Positions 1 to 11,874 are shown, numbered from the stretch's first letter. The stretch: DNA of 64,000 bases from Molanna angustata (GCA_963576475.1 OY754984.1:15250722-15314721), one strand, 5' to 3'. Numbers and translations: made by a program. Notes: generated by a model not told the origin, from the sequence alone.

Positions 1-387
1 TGGGTATCTTGTTGCTAGTCCATAATTCATTTGTATATTATGAATGAATCAAAATATGAAATACTTGTATCCACATATACGATACAATCATTTATCAAAT
101 TTCATGTTATTTATTACATCTATAGGTAGGTACGTCTACCGATTTATTTATAAATATATCTTTATAAATAACAGACATAACCTTGGTTTATTTATAGATA
201 CACGTTTAAAAATTACACGAAATCATTTATCAATAACAAGTTATCAGTTATCACATTATGAAAACTCTGCAGAAGAAGTGGAAGAAGAAGACAATTCACA
301 CGAGCCACGAATGAGTTTTTTTTATTATTGTAAACTAACATTAAGAGGGGTATACCAATTCGAAATATTTTTTTTCAAATATGTTAC
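1..387. other. AT-rich stretch, nothing recognised
   Basis: This holds a 119-codon open frame (44-403) with no recognisable domain, mostly hydrophobic and low-complexity residues plus a short acidic run. Neither splice sites nor a family signature support it as a gene. Confidence 0.4.
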
Positions 388-566
388 AAAAGTGTGTTTC
401 TAAAAAAATACCATTAGTATTTTCAACATTTCTCTTTATTACCTACTACGTTATGTGTCGTAGAGAAACATTTTTTATGTGCTTAAAGAGAGCATAAAAT
501 CAATGTGAATATTTATTTATTTTTATTTATACATCTTGTACATAATATAAATAAATAAAATTGTTA

Positions 567-1596
567 GGGTAAGTCGGGGGAATATGGGCACTTGGGGAAT
601 ATGGGCAGTGTTTAAGAAATCTCCTAAAATCACCTAGCGAAATAATTTTTAACTAATTGCAAAAGTGTTGACTCACTGCATGATACATTTTCATACTATT
701 CACAATCAGTTTGGCAGCGTTGCTCTGTCGCACAACACAAGTGGAGAGGATCGCGCGATTGTTGGTAATTCAATTTCACAAATATTTTCGTTCTTATTAA
801 AAACAATGTAAGTATTTTAACTATAAGTTATTACTTTTTTCTACAAATAATCAAGCGTTAGTATATATTCGTGTTTTGCATTATGTTTTTAACGATTTGG
901 TAATATTGAGCGTTTGTTTATGTTACGTTATTTATTTTATTTTGATTTATTAGGAAATTGTTGATATCGGGGTTATATGGGCATACGCATTTGGGGTAAA
1001 ATGGACACATCACAAATTACACCGACCTGTAAGAACACGGGACAGAAAAAGGGGATCTGAAGAAAACATTAAGTTAACTAGAGAACAACTAACAGAGATC
1101 AAAATAAATTGGCAAAAAAGTCCAATAAAACCACAAAATCAAAATTAAAGATGCCCTATGTGCAAAAATCTTTTTAGCGGATATTTTAATGGTGAGGAAT
1201 GGGTTCGTTGTGAACTGTGCTCTGTGTGGTAACATACTCAATGCGATTTTATATCATCCATCAAATATATCTGTGCTAAATGTGTTTCATAATAATTCAT
1301 TTGGTAATATTTTTCATTATTTTTTTAGTATAAATATTTGGTTTAATAATGTTGCCCATTTTCCCCATACATTGGACCCATTTTACCCCGAAAGTCGGGG
1401 TAAAATGGGTTTACGTTCTTTTGTGTTGTTTTTCAATTGGTGAGCTTGTTATCATAATTATGGATATTATTTTTATTTGTAGTTATAAAAAATAGTATAG
1501 GTTGTTGTTTACTTCATACGAATTAAATTTTTGAATATTATTTCTTGACTTTTTTTTCATGAAACCTTAAGGTGCCCATTTTCCCCCGAGTTACCC
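567..1596 (+). mobile_element. pogo-like DNA transposon, internally decayed
   Basis: The ends are inverted repeats of about 24 bp: GGGTAAGTCGGGGGAA at the left, and GGGTAACTCGGGGGAA on the minus strand at the right, followed by ATGGGCA on both. A TA dinucleotide flanks each side (565-566, 1597-1598), the target duplication of Tc1/mariner/pogo elements. The terminal motif is repeated internally near 965-1005 and as a palindrome at 1376-1410, as transposase-binding subterminal repeats often are. The interior holds a degraded transposase C-terminus with a PHD-type finger (separate entry). At 1030 bp it lacks a catalytic DDE region, so it is non-autonomous. Confidence 0.8.
1027..1283 (+). pseudogene. 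Transposase C-terminal remnant with PHD-like zinc finger
   Basis: From 1152 the frame reads a C4HC3 pattern: CPMC, then WVRC-EL-C, then H-TQ-C, then YIC-AK-C ending at 1283, with a tryptophan just before the histidine. This order and spacing is that of a PHD finger. Such fingers are found at the C-terminus of some insect pogo/CENP-B-type (DDE_1) transposases. One in-frame TAA lies directly after the tryptophan, so the copy is dead. Upstream (1027-1145), in another frame, is a lysine-rich basic segment that also ends in a stop, consistent with a frameshifted linker. The assignment rests on the finger pattern plus the surrounding pogo-type ends; no homology search was possible. Confidence 0.65.
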
Positions 1597-2300
1597 TACT
1601 GGCGGGCTTATTGCCATTAGGCAATTTCTTCCAACCAAGCAGATTACAAATATTCGTGATATTTTTTTCATTTCATGTCAGTTTTGTTCTTAAAACGCAA
1701 AAAATGATCTAATTTTAAATTTTCCGATAGTTTAAATAACATATAAATCCTTTTTAACGCACGCGATAGTTATCTACCTTTACTAACACGTACCTACCTA
1801 ACTTTATGTTAAGGCATGTAAACCCTAACACTTCTCTAGTGAATGTTTGTCATACAATTTTAAAATTCAGCATAAATTCTCCTAAAATAATTATTTAAAA
1901 TATCATTTTTTTCAACATTTTTTTTTAAATTACTCCATATCCATGTGTCGTAGAGAAATAAATCTACTATATACCTTCTTAAAGAGTGCATAAAAATGAA
2001 GTGAATGACAGATATTTTTTTTTAATTCAAGTCTGGTTTGTTATTAAAATGCAAAAAATCAACAAATTTGGGATTTCCGATATTTTGAATCACATATCTA
2101 TAAACCATTTTTAAAGCAACACGTAACTACTTACTTACTAACACGTAACTCCTTAATGCATTAGGCGGTTTTAATATATCATGTTTTCTGTCACTAGGTT
2201 TAGCGTTAGGTACATGTCCTCTTAAGCGGTTTTAATAAATCATATTTTCAGTCACTAACGTTAGCGTTGTATGCCCTCTTAAATAAATCAGTTTTTGTAC

Positions 2301-3110
2301 ATCTGAATGTAAATAATAATAGTAATAATACAGAAAATACTTAAAAGTATGTAGATGCCAACGTACAGAAGCAGTTTATGATTTTTATGTAGATATATTT
2401 ATTATAGTGCACGCGTGTGTCGTTCACTGAAAAGTTATTTATTGAAAATAAAGTAATTTAGTCCCTAATCAATTGTTATTCCTAAGTAGGTATTTAGTTT
2501 GTCTAGTTTTTTTTTATTTCAGTACCTACAGTCACGTTGTTAGTCTTTTCAGTTTTGAATTTTTAATGGTCTGTTATTTGATTTACCAAATTAGTGTTCG
2601 CACCTAAATCGATCGTAAGAATCAGCTCATCCGTTATTTGAACAAATTGAATAATAATTAATAAAATTATTTACTGTATAGCGACATTGTTTTTATAACG
2701 ATTTGAGAATCGGAATTGTGACTCTCACTGGGTGCCTCAGCAGTCGTAAGTTTGGTAGAAACAGGTTATTTTAGTGTTAAACAGCGTACATACGTAACGT
2801 AATTCTTCAATTCTATAAGTCAATTATAAACACATACAACTTACATTGGTAAGCAGATATATTTACCTGCTAATTAACGCGTAAGAAACTAATATCTCTA
2901 CTAAAGATCGAGGTGTCTGTTTTTATGCAGAAAAACTAACAATTTATTCAGAAAAGATATTTAGACAGTGGTGTATCCGATTGAGTAGGTAATAATAGCC
3001 ATTTTAAAATGCATATTCGATAAAGTGTATAAAGCAGGATTAATTACAATATAAAAACGACGAAAAATAAACAAAACACAGCAATAAGTAATTCAACTTT
3101 TAAAAAAAGA
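2301..3110. other. AT-rich, nothing recognised
   Basis: No open frame of note, no terminal repeats and no tandem structure were seen. Confidence 0.4.
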
Positions 3111-3119
3111 CTTAAGCTT

Positions 3120-3685
3120 TTTTTACTCCTCACTAACCCAAGGGGATAGTGGGGAGTTATATTTCGCAATTTTAAGGCTATTTTTTATTGCAGATTACCA
3201 ACTAGTATCGAGCTGAGATTGTATTTTGAAAGTTTCATCACAATGTATCTGTGTGTGTGTGCTATGTACCTATGGCGTGTTTATTTTACTTTATAAATTA
3301 TATACTAAAGTATTCATTCGATTCTTTTCAAATTTTGCAAATACGTATACTTATCTAATACTCGCTTGGACCCCATTAGATTTTGAAGGATATCTGAATA
3401 GTGCTTCTTTATTTTTTTAACTGTCAAGTATTTCAAAGTGACCCTAAGCTCAGGAAACTTAGAATATGAAATTTTTATTTTCAAATTGGTAAAAAGGCAC
3501 ATCATTTCCATGAAATGGCATTGACGAAATAGCAAGTTTTTACAATAAAATATTTAAATAAAAAATAATTGAACAAACTCATTCATAAATGTTGAAAATT
3601 TTCCATACAAAATTTGAATACTTTGTTGAGTGACTTGGTAGTGAGGAGTATAGCGTTAGCAACAACCCACTTATTATATCCATTG
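3120..3685 (-). repeat. Interspersed repeat E (ACTCCTCACTA family)
   Basis: A block of about 560 bp that begins ACTCCTCACTA (3126) and ends TAGTGAGGAGT (to 3654), followed by AGCGTTAGCAACAACCCACTT. Landmarks are TGGGGAGTTA, a CTGAGATTGTATT run, CACAATGTATCTGTGTGTGTG, GGCGTGTTTATT and TTTTTAACTGTCAAGTATTT. The same order recurs at 15075-16436, 29315-29795, 52580-53165 and 63600-64000. The inverted ends suggest a MITE-like DNA element, but no single target duplication is shared by all copies. Confidence 0.7.
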
Positions 3686-5340
3686 GAAATTCATTGAAAA
3701 AATGTTCTGCCATGTATGTGTAAAGGTGTTGCGCAAAAGCATATGTCTGAAAACAAACAATAGTATAAATGTTGATATGGTTATCAATTATTTGGTATTG
3801 TCTACGAAGTGAAATATTTAATGTAAAATTATATTGAAAATAATTATATTTTTCTTTGGTTACGCCTCTGTTTTCAAGTGTACATTTGATCTGAAAATAT
3901 TTTTCTACCTAACGTTATAATCATTGTTAAATTTTATTCAATATGAAAATGGCCTCATTATAATAAAACATTTGTTTAATAATTGCTTTAATAACGCAAT
4001 GTCAGATTTTAATTACAATGTTATTTGAATATTCCGTTTAAGTGTCTAATTGTTATTTTAGTTTTTATAACTTTATGGGAATGTCATATGTAAATTTTTA
4101 TACATTTCTATAAATGTCATTAGCCTTTTTCATCATTTGATAATAATGATCGAAATCAAGCGAATTTGGAATTTACTCCAAGAAAAAAATCTTAGTAGTC
4201 ATTTATTATAGTTATCGACCACTGATATTGTTCCAAAAGCATTTAGCCGTAACTTATAAATTTTAGATTTTTAGAAAACAATAGTTATAAATATACACCT
4301 TTTTATATTTTATGTAATAATAAAATATTTTTTAAACAAATATTCGGCTGAATGTCACAAACTTGGTTTTTGATATGATCTAGCTATACATGCATAACTA
4401 CTGCAATGACTCAAAAGCTATTTAAATCAATAAATCTGTCTAGGTACACTATTTTTGTACATAAATAAACATAGTTCTAATGCATGTTCATCTAAAGTGA
4501 GATGTTAACGGAAACATTAGATAACTAATTGGTATTATACACAATTATGATAAACGTGAGATAGGTAACATATACCTATACCATGTTTCCATTACGAGTA
4601 TCCGATATAAGTAGTTTTATTTGATTTCATAATTATTGTCGGTAAGAACCAGTCATGTCAAATTGAAGGATTATCTTAATTATTATAGTTACTTAGGAAT
4701 ATATCTTTTGATTGTGTATATTTGAAGTACGAGTATATTTGTTAAATGTATTAGCTTACTAAGGTGAGTTATCAGGTGTTGGTCATGTAAAGTATTTTAA
4801 TTGATTTTAATGATTTTCCTAGATAAATTGAATGTATTATATACTGAGTATTCTTTACGTGTGTAACGCAAGTTCACATATAATTCTTCCATATTATGAT
4901 TCTGTAATTAAAGAACTGAATAATATCCCTCCAAAACAGATCAACAATGAGGGAAGATTCTTTTTCTTTTTGTCTTTTCTTCTTTGCCCCTTGAACTGAG
5001 GGAGGACTGGCTCACTAGTCAGCCTGTACTACCTCAGTTTGTTCTCAATATTTGTCCACCAGGTGGCTTGTGGACAGTATTTTTATTTCCCTAGGTGGTG
5101 TGGGAATATTTAAAGCTTGACCACGAAATCGTTTTCTCTTCTATAAGCATGCCCATATCATCGGAATCTGGTTTCTTTAAGTGGATTTGTAGGCTAAATA
5201 GTAAATTTTGAAAATATAATATACCTTATACATTATATTTAGACATATTTATACTATTGCAGGTGTGTTTTAAAATTTGGATTGGTTAAATACTTTTCTT
5301 GTGAAATTAATTTTAGTAAAACCCTTTTTAAATTTAATAT
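3686..5340. other. AT-rich, no gene recognised
   Basis: There are short open frames only. A somewhat less AT-rich patch at 4970-5115 (mentioning CCACCAGGTGG, a short palindrome) could be decayed transposon sequence but matches nothing I can name. Confidence 0.35.
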
Positions 5341-5360
5341 AAATTCATTCGTCCTTTTCC

Positions 5361-5617
5361 TCATGACTGAGGATAGCGGCTGTAGTCTGTCGCCACACGT
5401 ATGGCCCGCCTCCATGCCAATCTGTTTTGGGCTGAACGCAGAGCACCAGTCACCGAACATCCCATTGTGGACTTAACCAAATCGCTCCATCTGGTCGGTG
5501 AGCGACCACGAGATCTCCGTCCCTCCACGCTGCCCATCACAACAAGCTTCTCGAGGCAGTCTGGTTCCCTTCTGGCAATGTGTCCAAAGAATTGAAGGAT
5601 ACGTCTGTAACATATCG
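5361..5617 (-). pseudogene. RTE-like LINE ORF2 C-terminal fragment
   Basis: The minus strand reads an uninterrupted frame of more than 80 codons ending at a TGA (5361-5363). It contains FFGHIARRE, then LEKLV, then an RGRS-PTRWSD segment, then ALRSAQNRLAWRRA, ending YPQS-stop. The layout FFGHI / RGRP.RW.D / AQDR..WR is the C-terminal tail of RTE/BovB-type non-LTR retrotransposon polyproteins, downstream of the reverse transcriptase. The copy is 5'-truncated, and no endonuclease or RT motifs precede it. A direct duplication of about 28 bp (5587-5643) lies at its upstream edge. The frame is intact, so the insertion is probably fairly young, but it cannot be functional alone. Confidence 0.75.
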
Positions 5618-5644
5618 AATTGAAGGATACGTCTGTAACATATT

Positions 5645-7480
5645 ATTATAAATTCCTATCTAAAAACTACAAGGCCTACGAAGAAGATTTTTACTTCAAT
5701 CGAAAGACAATATGAAAATCTACTGACTGAGTATTATATTTCTTTTTCTCTGACTGTATATCCATGTATTTATGGCATAGACGAAGATTTAAATCCCAAT
5801 TAGTCTGAATTTGGTGTATTTTGTTGTGCTGCTATCTTTCCATACAAGACCATCACTAGTGTAGGTATTATTAAATGAATGTAGTTTGAAGTGACAGCTC
5901 TGGTGAAGGCATTTTTGTTTTTAACGACTTTAATGAACATTTAAATTTTATTTCGTCTTTGGAATTGAACCCATTATAGTATTTAATCATTTTTTAAACA
6001 CAGCACTACAAAGTGTAGATACGTAATATTTAAAGTTGTAAACATTATTATAATATGCGTATCCCGTACAATAAATTCATGGTTTATTCGTTCCAGTGTA
6101 TCGTACTTGGAACAGTATTTTTCCCATAGAAGGTACGTAGATAGATGTTTATGTTCACAGTGAGCGGTGTTGTGGGTTGCGTGCGCATCTTCCATCTTCC
6201 AACCTTGTCTATGGTTTCCTCGTTCACCGCCCGCCAATTAGTTGGCACCCCTGCAGGGAACTCGTGTGACCGCGCACTGCTACCAACACACACATACACA
6301 CAACCGACATGCGAACATTTTTTAAACTTAGAACGTGTAATGTACTTAACAATAATATGTAGATAGGTACCACATTTATTTGAATAATAACCATAAATCA
6401 TTTTGATGGCAACATTATTCCTTTGGTCGGCAGGTAGTGTCTTTGCATTACATCAAATTTTATACGAATGGAAAGACTATTCATACATATTTTATCTATC
6501 GCTTGAAGTCCTGAGTAAGAAACGGTTGCTTCAATACCGGCCTGTTTCAATACGTGTATAAAATTCACAATTTTCTTGAGATATACGTATTTTTAAAGGT
6601 TCTTGTTAACGCCTATGACCTTGGGCATACGTCACTCTTTGTGAATGAATAAATTGTGACTCTTTGTTAATCGCGCAGGGACTCAAATTTTAATTTTTCC
6701 TAATGAATTAGGAGTATCCACTCGATTATTCAATATGTTACATAGAAACATGTCTCTAATTATACGTCTCTTCTGTAAAGTGGTTAAGAATCTGGGAAAT
6801 GAACTGGAAGGATGAAATTGGATAATTTCCATAAACCGATGTTTGTAGTCGCATTAATAATATGCTTTAGTCCTTGTAGAGACTAAGATTATTGTAAGAA
6901 GCTGTTACAGCAGCGTTTAATAAAACAGTTTTGGTCGTAATTTTTCTCGACAAAGGTGAGTAAAATAGGCTGTTGTGACGTGATATTCAGAAAGGCATTC
7001 TTTCAACAAGATAAGGAATATGGACCAAATTATTCAATATTGATTTATGCGATTTGGTATACCTAGAGAAAGAGAATGGAGACTAAGCCTAAATCTATTA
7101 TGTTTCAATATTGACAGATTCAATATTAATGATACCTACAACGTTTCAGAAAATTCAAAGTTCCTGCCGGGATATACAAAACGCGTCATAACTCTTGGCC
7201 TAGGACCACCATCCATCCTCGAAGAACACATTCGACCTTAACGTTGTTTTTTTTTTTAATATATATTATTATTTCGATGGCGAGATGAAAAATGATGTTG
7301 CATGGGAACTCGAGAGGTTGGTTCGTACCATGCGGTGAAGTTTTGTACCAACAAATTATTTCTCGTTCGACTCCCAAATTTGAAGTCTTTATCATCAATT
7401 TATTTGATATATTTCTCTTTGACTAACTGACGCGTTATACGCGTCACTTATCTCTGTTAAATACGTACATTATTGAATAT
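5645..7480. other. Mostly unassigned; GC-richer patch at 6140-6310
   Basis: The 6140-6310 patch (CCGCCCGCC, CCTGCAGGGAACTCG) stands out in base composition and is open in several frames, but no domain is visible. The remainder is AT-rich with no recognisable repeats. Confidence 0.35.
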
Positions 7481-7489
7481 TATTCATCT

Positions 7490-7621
7490 TTCTTTACCAT
7501 TCATGCTGCCCGGCTATGGAACAATTTAGCATTGGACACTAGAACTGCCCCATCACTTTCAACAATCAAATCTCGCCCTGGACGCTCACTTTTCCTCTCT
7601 ATTCCCTAACCAACGTACATC
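7490..7621 (+). pseudogene. LINE ORF2 C-terminal fragment (Jockey/CR1-like)
   Basis: The frame reads HAARLWNNLA, then RTAPSLSTIKSR, then SLFLSIP-stop. The AARLWN.L / SL..FK..L pattern is the usual last 40 residues of Jockey/CR1-type LINE ORF2 proteins. It is followed by a pyrimidine-rich 3' UTR and an AT-rich end near 7910. The element is strongly 5'-truncated. Confidence 0.65.
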
Positions 7622-7924
7622 CCATCCCACACACCACCCCATTTGATCGCTCCTCCTCCTCTTTTTTTCCTTTCGCTACGTTGTTTTTGGTAAAATGTAG
7701 TTATATTTGTATAAGAGTTTTATATTATATAAAACTGTTATGTCGTATATTATGCCGAAACTTAATTTTTTCAAGTACCTAACTTTTTTACTCAGATGGT
7801 TGACTGGAAGAGTTCGGAAGAAGTTCGCCATTTGTACATTGCAATTTTATGTAGGTATTTTTACAAAAACTGTTAATTAAATTAAATAAATATATTATAA
7901 TATTGTGCATTTGTTGATCTTTTC

Positions 7925-8970
7925 AAACTTATATGGTCTCAAGTAACGAAGATTCATCTACAAAAAAGGGTCATAGGTGTCTGGCCTCCAAATCTAAAGT
8001 AATAAAGCAATCAAAATGTTAGTGTCTGTGTGTGTGTGTGTGTATGTGTGTGTGTGTGTGTGTGTGTTTGTCTCACGCCTTCTGAAAAACCAAGAGCATC
8101 TAAAAATCTAATTTAAGTGCGAACATGTACCAGTATACCTGATGCAGTGTCACGCTAAAAAGAATGCGATAAAAATGCTGAATTTTAAAAATATTTAAAT
8201 AATTATTTTTTTCATACAAAATTTTCCAAGTCATATCTGTCAAAAAAGTGTACATTTTGCACGCAAATATCTGTTAGTTTAAAAGTTAGAAGTAGGTATT
8301 TACACAAAAAAAATATATTTTGAAGTACAACTTAGCGTTTAAGTGAAAAACATTGTGAATATTTGGTATAATTATAATGTTTAACTTATTTTTAAAGTAA
8401 GCCTTTTGTACATAAACGCCGCCATTTTAATATCTTTTCATACAATATTTCATTTTCCCACCGAATGAATATGTTCTTGAAAATAATAAACCTTTGAAAT
8501 AAATGTAATTATGAAATAATAAAATGAAACACAAGACATTACGGCAAGTTTTAAGACATATATTGTAAAAATGTGTTATTTATTAGTAAAGATATAGGCA
8601 TAATAAAATTGCATAATTTGTAAATAATATTTGATTTTTCTGACAATTTTCATTTTTATGGCATCGAACAAACCAATGTAGGTACCTACATATTCAAAAA
8701 ATGTATCCGAACCATTCGATATTACTTACGTGTTCGAATCGTTTCCATGGCTACAGAAAGAATGTGATATTCAAATAAAATTTGTTAGGAATCGAATTTA
8801 TTTAGAAGGTTGTTGTAGGTAGGTACCTACCTAATACTATTTACTTACAAATCAACAATAATATACCTATACTGATTTCCTATAGGAAAATTATTTTATT
8901 TATTTATTTATCAACCGTTTGTCCGATTATAATGAAACTTTGGTGAATTGTCGAGCGTATGCCCAGGATG
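7925..8970. other. AT-rich, with a (GT)n microsatellite
   Basis: A GTGTGTGT tract with one TATG interruption occupies about 8022-8068. Palindromic TAGGTACCTA motifs lie at 8690 and 8820. Nothing else was recognised. Confidence 0.5.
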
Positions 8971-8974
8971 GTTT

Positions 8975-9595
8975 TTGGATTTAAACTTTTTTCTTATTCT
9001 TCTTCTTCTTCGTGTATTTGGTCGTTTTACCTATGAAGGGAGAGTATCCTGGGAAAAGAAGGTCCGACTGTCCCTCCATCTCTTCACAGGTCTTCCAGGA
9101 CGGGTTCTGCATATAAACTTTTTTCTTCTTTTTCTTCAACGTGTACTTGGTCATCTTACCTATGAAGATGAACTATCCTGGGAGATGAAGGTCCAATTTT
9201 CCTTCCATCTCTTCGCAGGTTTCTGGATTTAAACTTTTTTCTTCTTCTTCTTCATCGTCTATTTGGTCATTTTACCTTTGAAGGTGGACTAACCTGGGAG
9301 AAGAATGTCCAATTTTCCTTCCATCTCTTCGCAGGTATCTGGATTTAAACTTATTTCTTCTTCTTCTTCTTCATCGTGTATTTTTGGTCATTTTACCTAT
9401 GAAGTTGGAGAATCCTGGGAGAAGAAGGTCCAACTGTCCTTCCATCTCTTCGCAGGTATCTGGGTTTAAACTTTTTTCTTCTTCTTCGTGTATTTAGTCA
9501 TTTTACCTATTTAGTAGAGCATCCTGGGAAAAGAAGGTTCTTTCATCTCTTCGCGGTTCTTCCAGGATGGTTTCAGGATTTAAACTTTTCTTAAC
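8975..9595 (+). repeat. Minisatellite 1, about 116-132 bp unit, five copies
   Basis: Each unit starts TTTAAACTTTTTTCTTCTTC, continues TATTTGGTCATTTTACCTATGAAGG, TCCTGGGAGAAGAAGGTCC and CCATCTCTTCGCAGGT. Unit starts are near 8981, 9113, 9229, 9345, 9464 and 9580. Units are diverged by point changes and small indels in the CTT run. Open frames across it are a by-product of the repeat. Confidence 0.8.
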
Positions 9596-9596
9596 C

Positions 9597-9770
9597 GACT
9601 GATGGGACGGGATGTAATGAAGGGAAGGGAGGCACTAAAGGGCCTGAAGGGACGGGAGGTATAAAACTGCCTGAAGGGACGGAAGGTACTGAAGGGCCTG
9701 ATGGGAAGGGACGTAATGAGGGATTAAAGGGACGGGAGGTACTGAAGGGCCTGAAGCGGCGGGTCCTGGA
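9597..9770 (+). repeat. Minisatellite 2, G-rich, about 30 bp unit
   Basis: GGGACGGGAGGTACTGAAGG and GGGCCTGAAGGGA recur about five times with drift. A related G-rich string appears in inverse orientation at 26860-26920, which hints that both belong to one transposon family. Confidence 0.7.
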
Positions 9771-9774
9771 GTCT

Positions 9775-10255
9775 AATTCTTTTTCTTCTTAATTTTATGT
9801 AGACCTTTAGGGCAGTTTTTATACAAACTATTTCCTATTGTCTAATTCATCTTCTTCTTCTTTTATGTATACATTTGGGTCATTTTTTTATAAAAATTAT
9901 TTCCTTTAGTCTAATTATTATTCTTCTTCATTTAAGTACGTAGACTTTTGGGAGAGTTTTAATACAAACTATTTCCAATAGTCTTATTCATTTTCTTTTA
10001 TGTAGACCTTTTGGTCAGTATTTATACAAACTATTTCCAATAGTCTAAATATTCTTCTTCTTCTTTTTTGTAGACCTTTGGGTGAGCTTTTATACAATCT
10101 ATATCCAATAGTCTAATTCTTCTATTAGGTATATGTATTTTTACTTATTTTATGTAGACCATTGGAATAGTTTTTTATACAAACTATTTCTTATAGTCTT
10201 ATACTTATTTTTCTCTTTTTTATTTAGTCTTTTGGGTTAGTTTTAAGTCTAATAG
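9775..10255 (+). repeat. Minisatellite 3, about 65 bp unit, seven copies
   Basis: Each unit has AGTCTAATTCTTCTTCTTC, TTTATGTAGACCTTTGGG, and TTTTATACAAACTATTTCC. Copies differ in the length of the CTT run and in scattered substitutions. The array abuts the G-rich minisatellite directly. Confidence 0.75.
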
Positions 10256-11035
10256 TCTATTGTGCAGAAATATTATTAACGATATGCACACTTGATGAAA
10301 ATACATATGAAATGAATGGGATATGGGATGTGACGATATAACCTGCACTAGAATCTTTTCAATACTTTTGTTTAATTAAATTTAAACCATTTATATCATC
10401 CTATTTTGAATAATTTTCAACACCTAATATTTAAAGAATGGGGGTTGTGGCCATTACTGAACTCTTCACAACATTTATATTCAAATTAAAAACTATTTAC
10501 TATAGTTCAAGTCTTCTTCTTCTTCGTTAATGAAGACTTTCAGTCAAATTGAGCAAAAATATAATGCACACTTGATGAAAAAATATAAAAACGAATGGGA
10601 TGTGACCAATACTAGATCTTTTCAGTACCTACGTTTGTTTAATCAAATTTTAACCACATCCCAACATCCAAAATTACTAAATTTTCAATAGGTACACATT
10701 ACAATTTGTTTTCGATGATAATATTTAAAAATGGGGGTTGTGGCCAAACCAATCTTTTTACAACGTTGATAAACAGTCATATTTAAAACCATTACGCATA
10801 GTCCATGCGAGCAGAGATTGTATAAATATTATACTTCATTCACACTTTATAGCAATATATAAAAAAGAATGGGTTGTGGCCATCACTTGAACATTTTACA
10901 ATACTTAAACTCAATCAAATTTCAAACCACTTTTCATAGTCTGATATTGCAAAATAATTGGGTGACAATATTATAAAAACGATTGCTTTTTCCTTCACAA
11001 TTTTACATTCTTGGCCAACGGCGGGACATAAAAGC
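10256..11035 (+). repeat. Larger tandem units (about 230-290 bp) ending the minisatellite cluster
   Basis: Two clear and one degraded unit share ATGCACACTTGATGAAAA, GAATGGGATGTGAC, CTTTTCAATAC, and AATGGGGGTTGTGGCCA. The block ends with CGGCGGGACATAAAAGCTAGTT (near 11019-11040). AACTAGCT also occurs at the edge of the related block at 26812, so this may be the terminus of a transposon whose interior has expanded. Confidence 0.55.
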
Positions 11036-11040
11036 TAGTT

Positions 11041-11870
11041 AGTAATAAGAGAGATCTATCTTCTGGCATAATATTATGCAAGTCGAATACCGAGACCTAA
11101 TGCGTCATTATAATACCAAGACACAAATTACGATATCTATAATGTATCCTTTAAAATAAATATTTTTTTCAAAGAATGAATACCTACCTATGTCCTTGTG
11201 TGTATTCCCAAAATTTAACATCAATGCTTGCGCTATATGCGAATGAAATCATTCGACGCAGCTAGTATGGGGTTCTAACTTTCCATCACTGGATCATTAA
11301 CCTAGTGCGATGCCCGTTCTGAATATTTATTAGATAAATTATAATTTTCTATCATATCGTAGCTTTAACATGTATTTTTTAATGTTTTGGAATGACAAAA
11401 TGGGATCACATATCAGGCTGAAAAAAAAATCTAAAATTACACGAAAAATTAATATTAATTATAAAATCGACGATTAAGATTTTTGTAAAGGAATTCTTGT
11501 TTTTGAATTTATTCTCAGTGTAGGTAGGTACCTACGAAAAAAATAATGTCGTTATTATTGTTCTTAGGCAACTAACATAAATTATATATGTCAAATATTA
11601 AGTTAAAACGCACTCAATAATTATTTACCGTATTTTGGTGAACATTAATAACATGGATCACCTCACAAATCTGAACTAAAACACAGTAAGTTTTTTCCCT
11701 CTGGCACTACACCCAGAACTTTTGACTCAAGAATCATATCTAATTAATCAGTCAAATATTAATAAAACAGAGTTTCATTGATATGAAACATTTCATTGAT
11801 ATTCAGACGCGTTTTGGACAGTATAAAACTGGAAGCATCTCTGATAGCATTCTCATATAATGTTTATTGT
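11041..11870. other. AT-rich, nothing recognised
   Basis: Apart from a GTAGGTAGGTACCTAC palindrome at 11520, no feature was seen. Confidence 0.4.
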
Positions 11871-11874
11871 ACAG

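Larger units (their letters stand above)
514..1650 (-). mobile_element. LINE 3' end fragment, split by a pogo-like insertion
   Basis: Read on the minus strand, 1650-1599 gives a GGTTGGAAGAAATTGCC / GGCAATAAGCCCGCC 3' UTR and 564-514 gives its AT-rich TAAATAAA tail. The same 3' end occurs on the plus strand at 40645-40745, 41940-42045 and 42875-42965. It is the terminus of a lepidopteran non-LTR element. Only the last 100 bp or so is present. The two halves are separated exactly by the pogo-like element at 567-1596. Confidence 0.7.
388..2300 (+). repeat. Unclassified interspersed repeat A, two tandem copies, the first interrupted
   Basis: Two copies of the same sequence lie head to tail. Shared landmarks are TTTCAACATTT, GTGTCGTAGAGAAA, CTTAAAGAG(T/A)GCATAAAA, a run of AAAATGCAAAAAAT, and GCATTAGGCGGTTTTAATA. 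Copy 1 runs 388-513 and resumes at about 1650-1830. Copy 2 runs about 1835-2290. Copy 1 is split by a LINE tail that is itself split by a pogo-like element. Further copies lie at 28900-29105 and 53790-54170 (inside a Lim1 intron). No coding potential or clear terminal repeats were seen, so its class is unknown. Confidence 0.7.

Noticed and set aside
44..403. 119-codon frame at the window start
   Set aside because: Low-complexity, no domain, runs into repeat A, and no splice or promoter support.
8930..9600. Open frames across minisatellite 1 as a repetitive secreted protein
   Set aside because: Repeat units are not multiples of three and stops occur in each frame. The nucleotide repeat explains the frames.
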